NCBI RefSeq assembly: GCF_040807025.1
Contig: NC_090946.1
Location: forward strand, 4,754,001-4,818,000
Length of the DNA: 64,000 nt
Source: Struthio camelus
Taxonomy: Eukaryota; Chordata; Aves; Struthioniformes; Struthionidae
Reading direction: 5' to 3'
The notes beneath the pieces are model-generated. The model did no database searches, was not told the origin of the DNA, and saw only the letters and a list, made by a program, of their open reading frames with translations. This document shows, piece after piece, positions 47,621 to 60,440 of the stretch. Position numbers and translations under genes: made by a program. Within the stretch, counting starts at the first letter, position 1. Each line of letters begins with the position of its first letter.

Positions 47621-48249
47621 CTGGCATTGCTGCATTTGAACTTTTTCATGGAAAAAACGTTGAAGCTTCAGTTATTCTTGTCCTAGGGCTCCTCAGATTG
47701 AACAGGGCTTCTACAGGTCTAGAAATTTGGATCTAGAAGATGGGAACAGTAAAAACCCAGGACACCAAACCTCTAGGCTACCCAGTATCATCCTAGTACC
47801 TACAAGCTATTACCTGTCCACGTAAGTCTCTTGAAGAAGCTAGCCCACCTAAAAGCAGCTCTGCAAAATATTTTTATACATTTAAAGATATCTGTACAAG
47901 TTTTGGGCGGTTTGTTGTTGTTGTTTTAAACACAAAATATGGTATCAGTTATCAACACCTATATAGGTGCATTTTCATGCATGATACTGTGACACAGTTG
48001 CAACTAAACCAGCATTTACCAGTTCTACCTAAACTTACTCTAACACCTTTATTCCCTTTTTTAGGGAAGGTACGAAAGTTCCCCTTAAAACATTCCTCAA
48101 CTCAACTGTGTTAATACATAAGGTCAGTCCAAAAATTGGCATATCTGAATGCTGCTGCAGTACCTCGTGATGTCTCAGAGGAGAACAAGCTTCTTAATTC
48201 CTAAGCTGGCCTCAACACACTCACTTGTATACCTGAATTCAGATGAGCC

Positions 48250-48266
48250 GGGGGGGGGGGGGGGGG
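48250..48266. repeat. Poly-G tract
   Basis: Seventeen consecutive G residues on the plus strand, in BAHD1 intron 1. Confidence 0.85.
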
Positions 48267-51200
48267 AGGAAGAGGAAGTAGATTAAGAAAGGAAAACTCT
48301 GGAACCAGCACACAAACATGTGCTCTGGTGAGCCAGTGGGTAGAAAGCTGGAAGATGGCTATAGCCTCAGGGGTGCAACGTGCAAATGGAGCGCACAGGA
48401 AACTCAAGGTGCAGTCGCACTTGCACAGGAAATAAATGAGATTTCAGTTTTGAAACCGATGTTATTAACGGCTTCATCAAACTAGACTGCAGCTCCAGCA
48501 GCCACTAAGTGCTTAAAGTTAATTGCTTGGCGATTACATTTTTCATTACTAAGTAATTAGCACTTCACGGTTTTAAGTGACAAGCCTTTGTAGTTTTGCA
48601 GAATTATTCAGGGTCCAGGGGTAGAGCTGTGCACGGAGCACTGGCTACGGCAAATATCATGGCTGCCCAACTGCTCCTGGCCAAGGGAGAGCAATCGTTG
48701 TCCTGTCTGCAACCACCCCATCTGATAACTTTAGGAGGCTCAAAGCTCGCATTGCAACAGGTCCCAGGTGGAACAGTGGAGCCAGAAGAACATTTCTATC
48801 ACCCGGAACAGCCAGCATCTGGCACAACATCAGCATCAGAGACGAAACTCCCATGGAAGACTGTTGGATGTTGTATGTTTCCATGCAAGAACTGTTAAGA
48901 GATATTAAAATGCCAGCCTTGGGTAACACAGACACGAGCCGCTCTCGACGGCTGGAAGCCTGGTCACTGGAACGCAGCTTCCGCACAAGCCAACTTAACC
49001 CCCATTAGAACTTGGCCCAGCTCTTTCAGCCTTTACCCACACCATTAGAGAGAGATTTAAATACACACATTTGCTCGCATCCCAGGTTTGATCAGTCATA
49101 GCAACAAATATCACCTTTAAATAGACTGGACAGCATTTTTAGACCCGTGCCGGGAGCGACTTGTTTTATATCCACTCATTAACTTACATTTATCTACCTA
49201 CACATGCATGACACTATTTGGCCATTTAGAAAGGGAGTGATTAAATGCACTTAGCTTTCAAAGCAATAGGTACGATAAGATGTTTTCGGTAAGCTTAGCC
49301 ATTTAGACTACCTGAGACTGAAGTACCTTCCAGATTGCACTGGTTCTTGCACAGCTAGAAGGAAAGACCGAGTTTAAAAAAACTCCAGTACAGTTAAGGA
49401 CAACAAATAAATTACATGCTCAGTCCCAGAGCTCTGGACTGAATTATTTGGGGATTTGGTCAAAGAAGGTGCCCCGTAAAGTTATGCTCCCTGGTTGCAG
49501 CACAGCTCCATGACCTTATACAGAAAGTGAGCTAATGTCAACTGTCTACAAAGAGAAATATTCGGGAATCACCTACTCTATCTGTCTCGTTACTGCCATC
49601 TCATCTATCCAGTGCTCTGCAGAAGGAGCAAGGCACTGGGTTTTGCTCTTCGCTTCTTCCGAGGCTGCTCCCCAGGTCTGGGGGATGCCAACTGGGGATG
49701 CACGGTCAAAGAAAACCACCATTAGGTAAACCCAAAACACGGCCTTTCCCCAGACCTAACGATTCAGTGACAAAACAGAATATATTAAGCAGGCTCCCTG
49801 GCAGCAGGCCTGAGACTACTCAATATTTTATGAGCAAGCCGCGTATCAGACTCACCTGCATGTAATACTAGGAGAGAGCACGAGCATGTCAGACAGGCTA
49901 AGGGTTGAAATATACTCTCGATTGACCAGTGAAGCATTTAAAAGATAAAGAAAACACCAATCGACAGGGATGAATACCAGATATAGGCACTATACAGGCA
50001 GGAATGAATCAGCTGCTCAAATGCACAACAGGAAAGAGCCAGGCAAGAGCAGCGGGGCTGAAGGAGATTTTAGAAGTCTTCTCCTGCATCTTTCCTTCCT
50101 GCTGGGCTAGGAAAGCACCAGACCACCTGAAGAAGTTGCTGATGTTTAAAAAAAGTTAGAAAAACATCCCTCAAGCATGCTTAGGTACACTTCACCCCCT
50201 GCCCCATGGCAGGGCCGATTTGGTGACTGCTCCAAGCTCCTTTTCGATAGCTGTTGCTGCCACGGGTACGCAGAAATAGGGGCCACAGGTCGCAAAGACA
50301 CTCAAAAGCTTTGACCGTGATTTTCAGCGTTGCATTTTAAAAGCAAGTACGTCCAGCAATGCATCTCCTCCTGATTTGCACTTCAGTCTTGGACTGGAGA
50401 TCACAGCAATGTCTACCATCCCGATTTCAGGCTAACCACATTTCTCACAAGACAACACAAGAAACGGGCTAGTCAACCCAAAGGAGCGCTGCTGTGACTT
50501 TACACCATGCTGCCGTGCTACACGCCAAGTGCTACCTGAGAACTACCAGAAGCTGTTTAGCTCACACACATGATATGCAATTTTGGGTGCAGATAAACTC
50601 CCAAGCACTAAGAGCTAGAATTTGCTTTGAGACTAGAACAGATTCATTAAAGGACTTCCACCTTCAATGCAAACTGTACCTACAGTTACTCTGACTTTAT
50701 TCATACCAGAAAGTTTTTCATGCAAACTTGCAGCTACAAGACAGGCCCATTTAGACTTTTGCCCCTTAAGCAGAGGCACTGTCTCATCTCAAGGGCGGCC
50801 CACTGACATCAAGTCTTTGAAGGCTTAATTTTGCACATCAATGCAGGTCACCGTGAAGCAGTTTTGAACTCCAGACTATATACCAATATCGGATCTCTGG
50901 CAAAGGAGCGTAATTAAGACTTCCTCTTTGGAGCCACAAAGCTTGTAAGCAGCTCAATCTAGACTTATGGAAATGTCTTGGGTGCCTCCAACTGGATTTT
51001 CAGGAAGGTCCCTTGAAGCCAGACTGTGGCTTTGAAATATCTGAGCATACTGAGTACCAGGGACAAAAATCCTACAAGTGCTGTTTTCTGCAAATGACAG
51101 TTCTGATACTTCAAAGACACCCTGTGCTGCCTCCAAATGTGGCTTCAAGCAAAATATTATTGGGAAGAGGGAAAAGAGAAGTGCAGAACTTTTAAGCAAC

Positions 51201-51923
51201 TCCAAGCACTACTATGCCAAGAAACCAAAAATCATCAATATTACCCCTTGATCATCAGCTACAGTATTTGATAATACCAACAGAGCTCCAAGAGCAAAAA
51301 TACACCAAGATGGTCAACAGGCAGGGGGAGAGGGACGGGAGCAAGGTTACATCTAACAGCATGGGAAAAGACAGACGCCTTCGTACATCCAAGTCATCAG
51401 CACACGAGCACCGGGGTAAAAGATGTGAAGAGTTAGGAGCTACAGGCTCCAGCGTGCCAGAGTACAGGTAGACACGAATCCTAAGCTAGGCCATTAGAAA
51501 TCCGACTGGAGAGGAATGCCTGAAGCTGGAACGGAGCCTCACCCAAGGACGGCTCCCGAGCACCCACCTCCCCATGGCTGCTTCAGCCCCCAGCAGGCCA
51601 GAACGCTGGAGATTTGAGCCAAAAAGGATGCGATGCTGGACAACAGCTGCAGGGAGCTCAAGAGCCGAGGCGTTTCTGCCTCCGATTGCAGTTATGACAC
51701 ACCAGGATACAATAAACCCATGCAGGATCTCCCCAGATACTAGGATTTCAGCTTCTGCTTCAGCTATTTGTCACAGTAAAGCATTTTAAACCCAAGTGTG
51801 CTAGCACCGCTCTTGAAACAAAAATGACAGATAACATCCTGCGTTAGAGCTCCAAAGTGGGAACCTTGCTACTCATTTCAATAACGAAGATAAACACTTT
51901 ATTTGATGGCTGCATTAACAGGC

Positions 51924-51942
51924 AAAAAAAAAAAAAAAAAAA
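51924..51942. repeat. Poly-A tract
   Basis: Nineteen A residues followed by CCCACACAAAAAACCCAC, a low-complexity AC-rich stretch. Confidence 0.85.
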
Positions 51943-54520
51943 CCCACACAAAAAACCCACCAAGAAAACCCCACACTTCTCTTTGGAAAGCAAGGTGGAC
52001 TAATAGTTTCAGCCTGTATGCGATTTAAGCTCTCAGTTAAAACTGAATTCCTTCCTAACAGAGAGGAAGCTCTGTTTCTAAACAGAAGTCAAGCGCAACT
52101 GTGGTTTCCGAGTCTGCAGACTGCTCCGCTCCCAGCTTCCCAGTGGCACAACCAAGCCGACTAAGGTGTCTCATGGATGCGGGACACGTTGTGAGTCTTA
52201 TCGGTTCTCCGCTGTCGCAGTCGATGGAGCACGCTGATGGGGCTTGGCAAAACACAGGGGAGAACCCACACAGATTTACGCTTCCTCTAGCTGGGAGCTA
52301 CATTTCTACCGCGAGACGCAGGGCCGAGCTTTTCACCAGCGTGTCTTCAGACCTCATGGCTTGCCTTTCACACCTCCAAAAAGGCCAAACGCACTCGAGC
52401 TAGTCAAGGCGTGCCCGGGAATTCTCACGCCCGGGTAAGAGGTGCCCGCAGGACACTGCGGCGCGGTCGATCCGTTTGAGGGATCGGAAGTCAATATCCA
52501 AATATCCACCCGCTTTCCCAGTCCTCTGGCAAAGCGTTTCATTGCCACTGCCCTCTGCAACAGCATATACACACTCCAAAACGGGCAGCCCTACCATGCT
52601 TTGTTACTCTTTTAGGATGTTGCTAACATGAAAATCATTTACTTGCCTAACCACTTTCTACTTTCCACCCCCTCCCTCCGAAAACACACACATAAAGCCT
52701 CCTTTGGGCAGAACAGGGAGGAAGCACTCTGCAGCTTGCTTTGTTCATTCGAGAGGCTGGACGGGTTTTTATTCAGCTGCACGAGTTTGCCAGCATGCTA
52801 GAAAGGAAAGAGAAATAGGAGCATGCTACCTAAAACCATAATCTATATAGGAAAACGTAGAGCCCCAAGAGGGGAACTGAGACCTCTGCAGCAGCATCTG
52901 AAGCCACTTTTTTTTTTTTTTCTAAATCGACTCTGTTTCCTCCACAGATAATGCACGGTCCTCAAAGACAGACCATTTGACTTTTAAGTACTCTAAATAC
53001 TGCTCTATATAGGGTTATTACAGCTAACTAGATTTTAACGATGTTTAAGGACCGAAAAGTAAGAACACTGCCGTTTCCTTCCCCTTCCTTCCACGCCGTG
53101 GTCCATTTCTTGCAATTGCCTCTGATGGTTTCCCTGGAAACATATGCAAGCTTAAATTGGATTGACATTCACTTAGTGGACAGATGGAGTTTGGAACAGC
53201 CCAACGCCAGAAATTCGAGGCAGAGACTTGGGATAAGTTATGTTATGAGTATCAAAATAAATAAGTAAAAATCCAGGCTTTGCAGGAAGGTATGAATTGT
53301 CAAATTATTCTGTAAGAAGCTCGGAGGCAGCATCTCTTCCAAGGCCAGCGATTACCCGTTGTGCTTGCATAAAGGCATCACGCACTAAATGCTCAATAAC
53401 ACTTCTGTTTGCGGGGAAGGATTTAATTTTTGTTAAGCATGGAGAAAATAGAAGAGTTAAGCTCATTAGTGCTTTCAGGCAGGACAATCACTCTAGGTTT
53501 ATTCATATGCCAAGCATAGATGAGAGCCCTTCATACACAGCAATGCATTATCGCTATTGCATTTATACCACAGGTACCAAAAACTTTAGCGCTAGGCACT
53601 GAAGTTGCTCCTAATAACTACTGCGCAACAAACCTAATGGCAGGTAGCGCAAAGACTGACCCACAGTCCCCAAGCTAAGTTGCATCCCGCTTCCTTCCCA
53701 ACGTCAAGAGGCGCAAGGTTTATATCACACCTTTACAGCCCTAGAGGCTGCTGGGCTGCAATTGCAGAAAAGCCCCTGATTTTTTTTCCCCAGAGAGGCA
53801 ACAGGACTTCTCTCTCCTTCTGGTTCTTCATACCTGTCCTGCCACCTGGCATTTAGACAGCACTGTAAGATGAAGAAATAGTATTTTAAGAAATAGTCCT
53901 CTTCCCAGTCCACCCATCATTAGTGCCGCCAAATCCTTTTCCTTTGCTGTCTTCCTCCTCTTGGAGGGATCTGTCTCTCTACTCTGAACCATCTCCCACC
54001 TTTTATTTCTGAACAGATTGAAAATGAGTGGACAAAAAAAGACTAAACATCCTTCTTGCATCCTTTTCTTTTTCTAAGTTATTTTTTTCTTCCTTCTCCC
54101 CCTCCTTTTTAATTCTGCTGCCCACTGTTTCTTTCACTCGTCTGAGCTCTCCTCCTCTTTCCAAATCTTCCATGCTTATGAATATCTGATTATTGGTGCT
54201 TATTCACCATTTCTTACCTACCCTCAGCGCCTCTCGATTGTCCGTGAAGGGAGAGATGTCAATGCCCCTCTCCCTGCTGCCCAAATCCCTTCCTTTTTTA
54301 TACTGTTCCCAAACCCAAACCAGCTGGAATCCAGTCAATCTTCCAGTCGCCGTAACCCTTTCAGCAGGAGCGTCTCGCACCGCCGTTCTCAACATCTCAG
54401 CGCTGCCTGGGGATCTCAATGCTGCGATTTTATGTAAGCCATGATAATACAGATGCTGAAAAGAAGCTGCCAGCCAAGTAGTTTCATTCCAAAGGAACTG
54501 AAGGAGGACACCTCACTTTT

Positions 54521-54597
54521 ATTTCCAAAAAAAAAAAAAAAAAAAAAAAAAAAAGACCCCACCATAAATAATTTCCAAAAAGACCCCACCATAAATA
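54521..54597. repeat. Tandem duplication of a 27-bp unit with A-run expansion
   Basis: The unit ATTTCC-A5-GACCCCACCATAAATA at 54571-54597 is directly preceded by the same unit (54521-54570), in which the A run has grown from 5 to 28. A further short duplication (TTTCAATATTGTT) follows at about 54599-54625. Confidence 0.85.
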
Positions 54598-55136
54598 ATT
54601 TTCAATATTGTTTTTTCAATATTGTTATATTGTTATGTTTGCAGCCGCTGCAATCCAACATCTTTTACACAAATCGAGCCTGCTGAGCTGGGCAAGCTGC
54701 ATGCTTTCAAACCTGAGCATGAGAAAGCTCTGCAAAAACCTGCTTTAACAACAATGGGTGCCAGAAAGCATTTCTGCAATGTCACTTACACAAGGAGAAG
54801 GGAACAAAAAAAACTCAAAAAACAAAAAAAAAATCATAGCTTTCTTGTTCAGTCACACCTTTGTTCCTAAAAGAATGGGACACGAGGAATATAACAACTG
54901 GCAGCCGCAGACTAAAACATCTCCTTTCCCAATGTGACAGGCTTGAAACAAACGTGGGGCTCTTCGACACCAAAAATCGTTGCAATTCAGGCACGCGGGA
55001 GCCAACCTGCCTAGAGTGCAATTTCTCAAGGCGCCCGCATCCACTGCGTGCAGAGCTGGAGCCAAATTATCATTGTTTAAAAAAAAAAAATCCTAACTGT
55101 ATAACGCTTCCTTTTGACAGGTGAAGGAGCCCCTTG

Positions 55137-55230
55137 CAAAAAAAAACAAAAAAAAACAAAAAAAAACAAACCAACCAAACACCACCACCACCTCTCTCTA
55201 TATACACACACATACACACACTGCAAAGCA
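55137..55230. repeat. (CA9)3 plus AC/CCA microsatellite cluster
   Basis: Three exact 10-base units of C followed by nine A (55137-55166) lead into CCAACCAAACACCACCACCA, CTCTCT and a (CA)n stretch. It is a compound low-complexity cluster immediately before a small CpG-rich patch. Confidence 0.85.
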
Positions 55231-55430
55231 CACACCTCCGCGCTCCATATGACTCGCCAACATTAACGCTCGGGCGGGACGGCCGTAACGCAACGCGGCG
55301 CCAAGGCGAGCTGCTGCCCGGCTGAATCCCCGCCACCGTGTTTTACCCTGCGCGTTACAGCAAACGCCCCAAACGGCGGCGCATCCCTAACCGTGCCGGC
55401 AACGCAAACAGCAGGAGGAGGAGAATCTGG
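55231..55430. promoter_or_regulatory. Small CpG-rich patch in BAHD1 intron 1
   Basis: About 200 bases with many CpGs (for example GGGCGGGACGGCCGTAACGC and AACGGCGGCGCATCC) stand out from AT-rich surroundings. This could be an internal regulatory element or minor promoter. No start-site motif or exon border was identified. Confidence 0.3.
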
Positions 55431-58400
55431 CCCTCAGCCGTTATTAAACTTCTTTATGAAGGTGCATCTCTAAATCAAAAGGGTTTTTTTGTTTTCTTTT
55501 TTTAACGTGATAAAAGCAGCATCCCTAGCCAAGTTGTCCCACATCTTATTTTAACTCCTGTTAACTACCATACATGCTCCACGCGAGACTTCCTTGGGAT
55601 TCAACGCGTATAAGTGATTAGTGGGATACGTGAGCAAGAACTGGTTTTCCAGCCAAGTTCTCCTCATGTCAACTACTCCCGTTTAGCCAGACTCATCTAG
55701 AGGGGACCTGCCACCCCTAGCTGGGGGACTGCTGCTACAATTTAACTCCACATATTCTTTGCAATTTAAGCAAATAAAGCAAAAGACAAAAAAAAAAGTT
55801 TCAGTTGGTTAATTTAGTCGGCCGACTGCACTTTTCACGTCTAGCCACTTTCTCCATGTACTCTTATAGTCTCTCCCGGTTTGTATGGGTTTTCACCCAG
55901 GTTGCAAGAGAAGAGACAACACTGAAGAACGGGCTAATTAAATTCCCATACCACAGATACTGCCAGGGGACAAAGAACAGGTGCAAAGCAAATTCATTCT
56001 TAAATCGGATTTAAATTCATTTTTCTTAATTTCCTCCTTTAGTTTAACTCTTTATGGTAACATCAGTCTCTTTTGGTTTTACACTAAGATAAATATTTCC
56101 ATCATGCTGCTATTCCAATGGAAGATTATTTAAAAAAATAAAAAAACTACTACATGACATATTGCTGCAACTTTTTGTTTTATTCTACCTTTTTATTAAA
56201 AAAAAAAAAAAATCAAGCATTACCAGTTCATGCTAGAACACCAGGTTTGGAAATTAATTGGATAAAGGCCTATTTCCTTGTGCCAAACAATTATATTGCT
56301 TTCAGCATTCAGAGATAAAAATAGTAGCATCACGTTTAAGTGCATTTTCCCCATTTAAAAAAAAATGCTGGTTACGAGTATGTGGATCCTAAAGCAAGCA
56401 CAAAGACTTACGGGGTAAATCAAAATGGTCTTGGTACAGTTACAGATAATTCATTCACTCGTTAAAAAACATGCCTTTGGTCCAAACAAGAATGGAGATC
56501 GCTGTGCCGAACAGCTATGAACATTGCCAAAGAAACATCCTCCGCCCCGAAGGCTTACAGTCTCAGTTGTGAAGCAAGGGGCACAAATCTTTGTGAGCAA
56601 TATCTACAATGCTTTTTTTTTTTTTTCCTCTCCTTTCTCTTTTTAATTTTACTACTTCTTTGGGCTGTTGATTTTTCTATTTTATAGCTCCGAGTCATCC
56701 AAAGTGTTTCGCATATTATTAACGATACGATAGTTGCAACTAAATTAGTTGGGCCTATCGGGCTCAATGTGGGCGGTTTTTTGCTGTAGTTACTTCTATG
56801 AGGTATAACGCCACGGTTAACCAAGTGTCAGATGGGGAGAGAGGAAAAAAGAAAAAAAAAATCCACGTGCAGCTACTTTTGGACGCAATATTTGCACATC
56901 CCAGTGTGCCTTCCAGTTCTTGCAGCACCAGATACAGTCACGGAGAAACATCTTCTCAGAATCTGAACTCAGCGACAAAGTGCAGCCACAAGCTTGCCTT
57001 CACCCAGGATTTCTAATTGTTTTCCAGTCGTTTACTTTGGGCAGGTTCACTGTTGAGAGCTTGGGCTCAGCACCGGAGGGATACTGACACAGCGGTTGCC
57101 GAAGGGTACGCTCCCCCAAATAATCACCCAGCACCATCTAAATAAAATATCCACGCGCTGTCCCAGCGCACACATCCCTACAGGCACCAAACCGCACCAT
57201 CACAACTAACAAAATCAGTTTACACGTTCTGCCCATCAAGGAGGGAAAGAATACCCCAAAGAGATGATAAGGCCGTTGGGAATGAGGACAAAAAGGTGAT
57301 GGGGATCATGGCATTTGAAGCAAGAAGGACAGAGTGCCTAACTTTAAACTACTTGATTTAGCTTGATGGGAAAACCTGAGCAGCTGTTGAAATAGAGATA
57401 TTCCTGCAACAGATCCTGCTGCCCTGTCAGATCCAGCACGTGGGTCGGCATTAAATCCGTGCACATTTAACGTTTCTAAGGTGGCAATTCTGGTTCTGGA
57501 GAAGGAGAAAAATCAGGCCAGGCTCAGACGACACTTGCAGCTTAGCGCTGAAAAAAGGTCACAACCATTTTTCCCCCAAACGCTACATTTCTCAGGGGTG
57601 TTACGCTGCTCAGTGCGACTGTCGTTGCCAACTGGCACCAAATAGACTGCTCAGAAAGGATCTCCCTTTCACAAAGTTGAGGGAATTATTTTCACCAGGG
57701 AGTTCAGAGTTTTCCAGCCGATTTTAAACCTACCAAAAACACTGTACTTCACCAGAAGAGCAATTTTGCTCCACTCAGAAACAGCGGTTTGAGAAACTAT
57801 GCTGCTGCTCCGTTTAAAATGCTGCACTGAACCCACTACAGGGGAAAAAAAAAAAAGCAATAACAACAACAAAGAATCCTCGAACATAAACCAGTGTTCT
57901 TCGCATTTAAATCAAACAAGTCCTGTTCAGGTTAACAAATAATTTTCTACTACAAGCAAATATTCGGACAGCTCCATCTGAAGCTCCAGGATGAGTCAGG
58001 TAGCCAGCACACGACAAACACGAGAGACTGCTCAGGATGAACACGTTACCAGGATATCCCTGCTAAAGTGATCGGCAGCACGCTGGTGCTGAAATTGCAT
58101 TCAAATTTCAAAGGGGTCGTGCGGACTGCATGATGGACAGACAGTGAAAAGCACAACGATGTAAATTGGAAACCTCAAAATAAAAGCTCGGACACCGGCT
58201 CGCAGTTCTGCGACCACGAGCACACAGAGCCCCCGAGCCAGAAGTAACAGCCTGGCATAAGCATTTCCTAATTGTGGCAAACTGACGGACAGATCAATTA
58301 ACCAGGCTACCGACAGCCCAGAAAAGCCCTTTTGCTCCGAGGTTTGTCTGTGACGACAATCGCGCCTTCAAGACGCGGAGCGAGCACGAGGGGCAGCTGC

Positions 58401-58434
58401 GTTCTTCAAAACAAAACCAAACCAGAACCTCTTT

Positions 58435-58684
58435 TCAGATAAGCACCCGTGGCAGAGCTGGAGGGGGGGAGGAAGCAGAGAGAATAAACCCCCAAACTGT
58501 TAATATCGTGCAAGTTTCCGCGGCTGCTCTTTCGCGAGCAGCGGGGACCTGGGCGCGGGGCGGTGGGTGAGACCCCGCGGCACGGGCATCCCCCCCGGCC
58601 GCGGCGGCGGTCGGGCGCTCGCCGAGGCTGGCTGCCGCGATCTGCCCAGTCACATGCGCTGGCTCCTGTGTCTTGTCGAAGCAG
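58435..58684 (-). other. BAHD1: Candidate alternative 5' exon of BAHD1
   Basis: On the minus strand the acceptor CCCTCTTTTTCCAG ends at 58685, preceding a CpG-rich stretch that is open for about 80 codons. No strong donor closes it, though CCCAG|GTCCCC (about 58550) is possible. It might be an extra untranslated exon between the CpG island and the large exon. Evidence is a splice-site pattern only. Confidence 0.2.
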
Positions 58685-58877
58685 CTGGAAAAAGAGGGAG
58701 CCAGTGAAGCCGCCTCCATTAGGAGCTCCGGCTACACAAAAGGAGAAGAGGAAACAAGCTCGCCGCCACCAGAGCTACCGACAGGAAAGTGAGATGTCCA
58801 GGGCCATGGGAACAAGGGAAACAGGGAGCGAGGGTGCAGCAGAGCAGGCTGGAGGAAAGAGGATGGAGGTGGGGGGT

Positions 58878-58923
58878 AAAAAAAAAAAAAAAAAAAAAAA
58901 GGAAAACAAATAAATAAATAAAT
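58878..58923. repeat. Poly-A and (AAAT)n
   Basis: Twenty-three A residues, GGAAAAC, then four AAAT units on the plus strand. Confidence 0.9.
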
Positions 58924-59906
58924 AGAGAGCTGCAAAGCTGGCATAAAACTCCTCCAGCAACCCCCGAACAGGCTCCATGCCACCTGCGCTTACGCAGCTA
59001 AACCGCTTGAAATTTCAGCATCGGCGCCAGCGCCCTATCGCCAATTACGAGAAAGTCAGGGAAGTCACCTAGGGAGTCCGCAGCCAGCTCCGGCGATGCT
59101 TTTATTTCTCTGCTCCCGCCGGCCTTTGCTCAGAGGAGGTTCCCCCCCCCGAAAAATGTATCCCCCCCCCCCCGGCTCCTGGGCAAACTTCTGTCCAACA
59201 GCCCACAGCTGGTTTTGTGCCGGGGCGCGAGGCGCCAAGGCCTTTGCCAAGGGCCAAAGGGGCGCAAGCCGGCGGCGCAGGGAGGGCGGCCGAGGGCGCG
59301 CTCCGCCAGCCGATGCCCAGCATTTTCGGGGCGCGCAAAGAGAACGTGGAAGCGCACGAAAAATCACCCAAAGCGCTTCTTCCCCGAGGAAGGAAGTGAC
59401 ACCTCATCCAGCCGCCGTCCGCGGGAGGAGACCCAAAGCCCGTTTCTCCCCCCCCCACCCCCCCAACAACCAACACCCCCCCCTCCCCAACCAGTTTCCC
59501 CTCAGCGCCCCCCACTCCCGCCCGCCCGCCCCGGCGGGGCCGTGAGCGCCCTCGGGGTGGGGGGCAACGGGGCCGACGGCGACCGGGCTGCTGTCAGGCC
59601 GCCGCCTTTGTCCTGCCGCGCCGTCGAGGCCGGACAGCTGCGCCCCGCGGCGGAGCGACGACCCCCGAGCGGCGCCGCCGTCCCGGCCCGGCCCAGCGCC
59701 GCCGCCCACACCTGCCCCGGGCCCGGCCCGGCCACCTGCCGCCCAGGCCGCGGCGCCGGAGCCGCCCCCCGCCGGCGCGTAAAGTTCCCGCTGCCCCCGA
59801 CGCCCCCGGCACCTGTTCCTGGGCCCGGCCCGGCCCGGCCCGCCGCGGGGAGCGGGGCGGGAAGGGAGTTACCGGGGAGACGCGGCCCCGCCGCGTGGGG
59901 ACTCAC

Positions 59907-60300
59907 CGGGGCGCGCTCCCGCGCCGCTCCCTGTGCGGCCCGGCCCGGCCCGGCCCGGCCCGCGGCGGCCGCAGGCCCCGCTTGCGGCGATGATCGGGCG
60001 GCGGGAGCCCCTGCGGGCCACCCGAGCCGCGGGCTCCGCGCTGCTGCGTCAGCGCCGCCGCCTCTGCCGGAGCCTCCCGGCTGCGGGATGGGGGCGAGGC
60101 GCCGCCGCCGCTGCCGCCGCCCGCCCTCGCCGCAGGGCGCCGCGATGCGGTGCGGCGCGGTACGGTACGGTGCGGCGCGACGCGACGTGACGCGGCGGGG
60201 CGCGGCCCGGGCGGCGCGCACAGGCCGGGCGCGCGGGGGGCCGGGGCCGCGGGAAGGGGGGGGGGGGGGGGAGGCGCCGCCGCCGCTCGCCGCCGCTCGC
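59907..60300 (-). other. BAHD1: BAHD1 non-coding exon 1 (inferred)
   Basis: The best donor on the minus strand in the island is CCCCG|GTGAGT, with the last exon base at 59907. BAHD1 in mammals has a non-coding first exon in a CpG island and translation starts in exon 2, so this donor is the natural partner for the acceptor at 37332. The upstream limit is a guess based on the NF-Y boxes beyond 60360. Confidence 0.45.
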
Positions 60301-60359
60301 CGCGAACTCCGCGACAGCCGCTCGCCCCTCCGTCCTCCTTCCTGCTTCCTCGTCCGCAG

Positions 60360-60440
60360 CCAATCGCCGCCCGCCGCTCCGCCGCTCGCTCCGCGGCGCC
60401 GGCCAATCGCGCGCGCCCCTGCCCGCCGCCGCCGGCCAAT
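60360..60440 (+). promoter_or_regulatory. BAHD1: Triple CCAAT (NF-Y) boxes
   Basis: Three strong CCAAT boxes in the same orientation: AGCCAATCG (CCAAT at 60360-60364), GGCCAATCG (60403-60407) and GGCCAATCC (60436-60440), 43 and 33 bases apart. All match the NF-Y consensus with flanking bases. NF-Y acts in either orientation, so they fit a BAHD1 start site a little downstream on the minus strand. Confidence 0.65.

Larger units (their letters stand above)
37332..59906 (-). other. BAHD1: BAHD1 first intron (about 22.6 kb, inferred)
   Basis: Spans from the candidate exon 1 donor (CCCCG|GTGAGT) to the acceptor of the large exon. No coding gene is recognised on either strand. It holds many homopolymer runs, short tandem duplications at 38734-38753 and 47597-47620, a small CpG-rich patch at 55.23-55.43 kb, and microsatellites at 43.9, 46.3, 54.5, 55.1 and 58.9 kb. 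The CpG content rises again from about 58.3 kb towards the promoter. Open frames of 160-odd codons (41268-41762, 42568-43059) show no family features. Confidence 0.6.
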
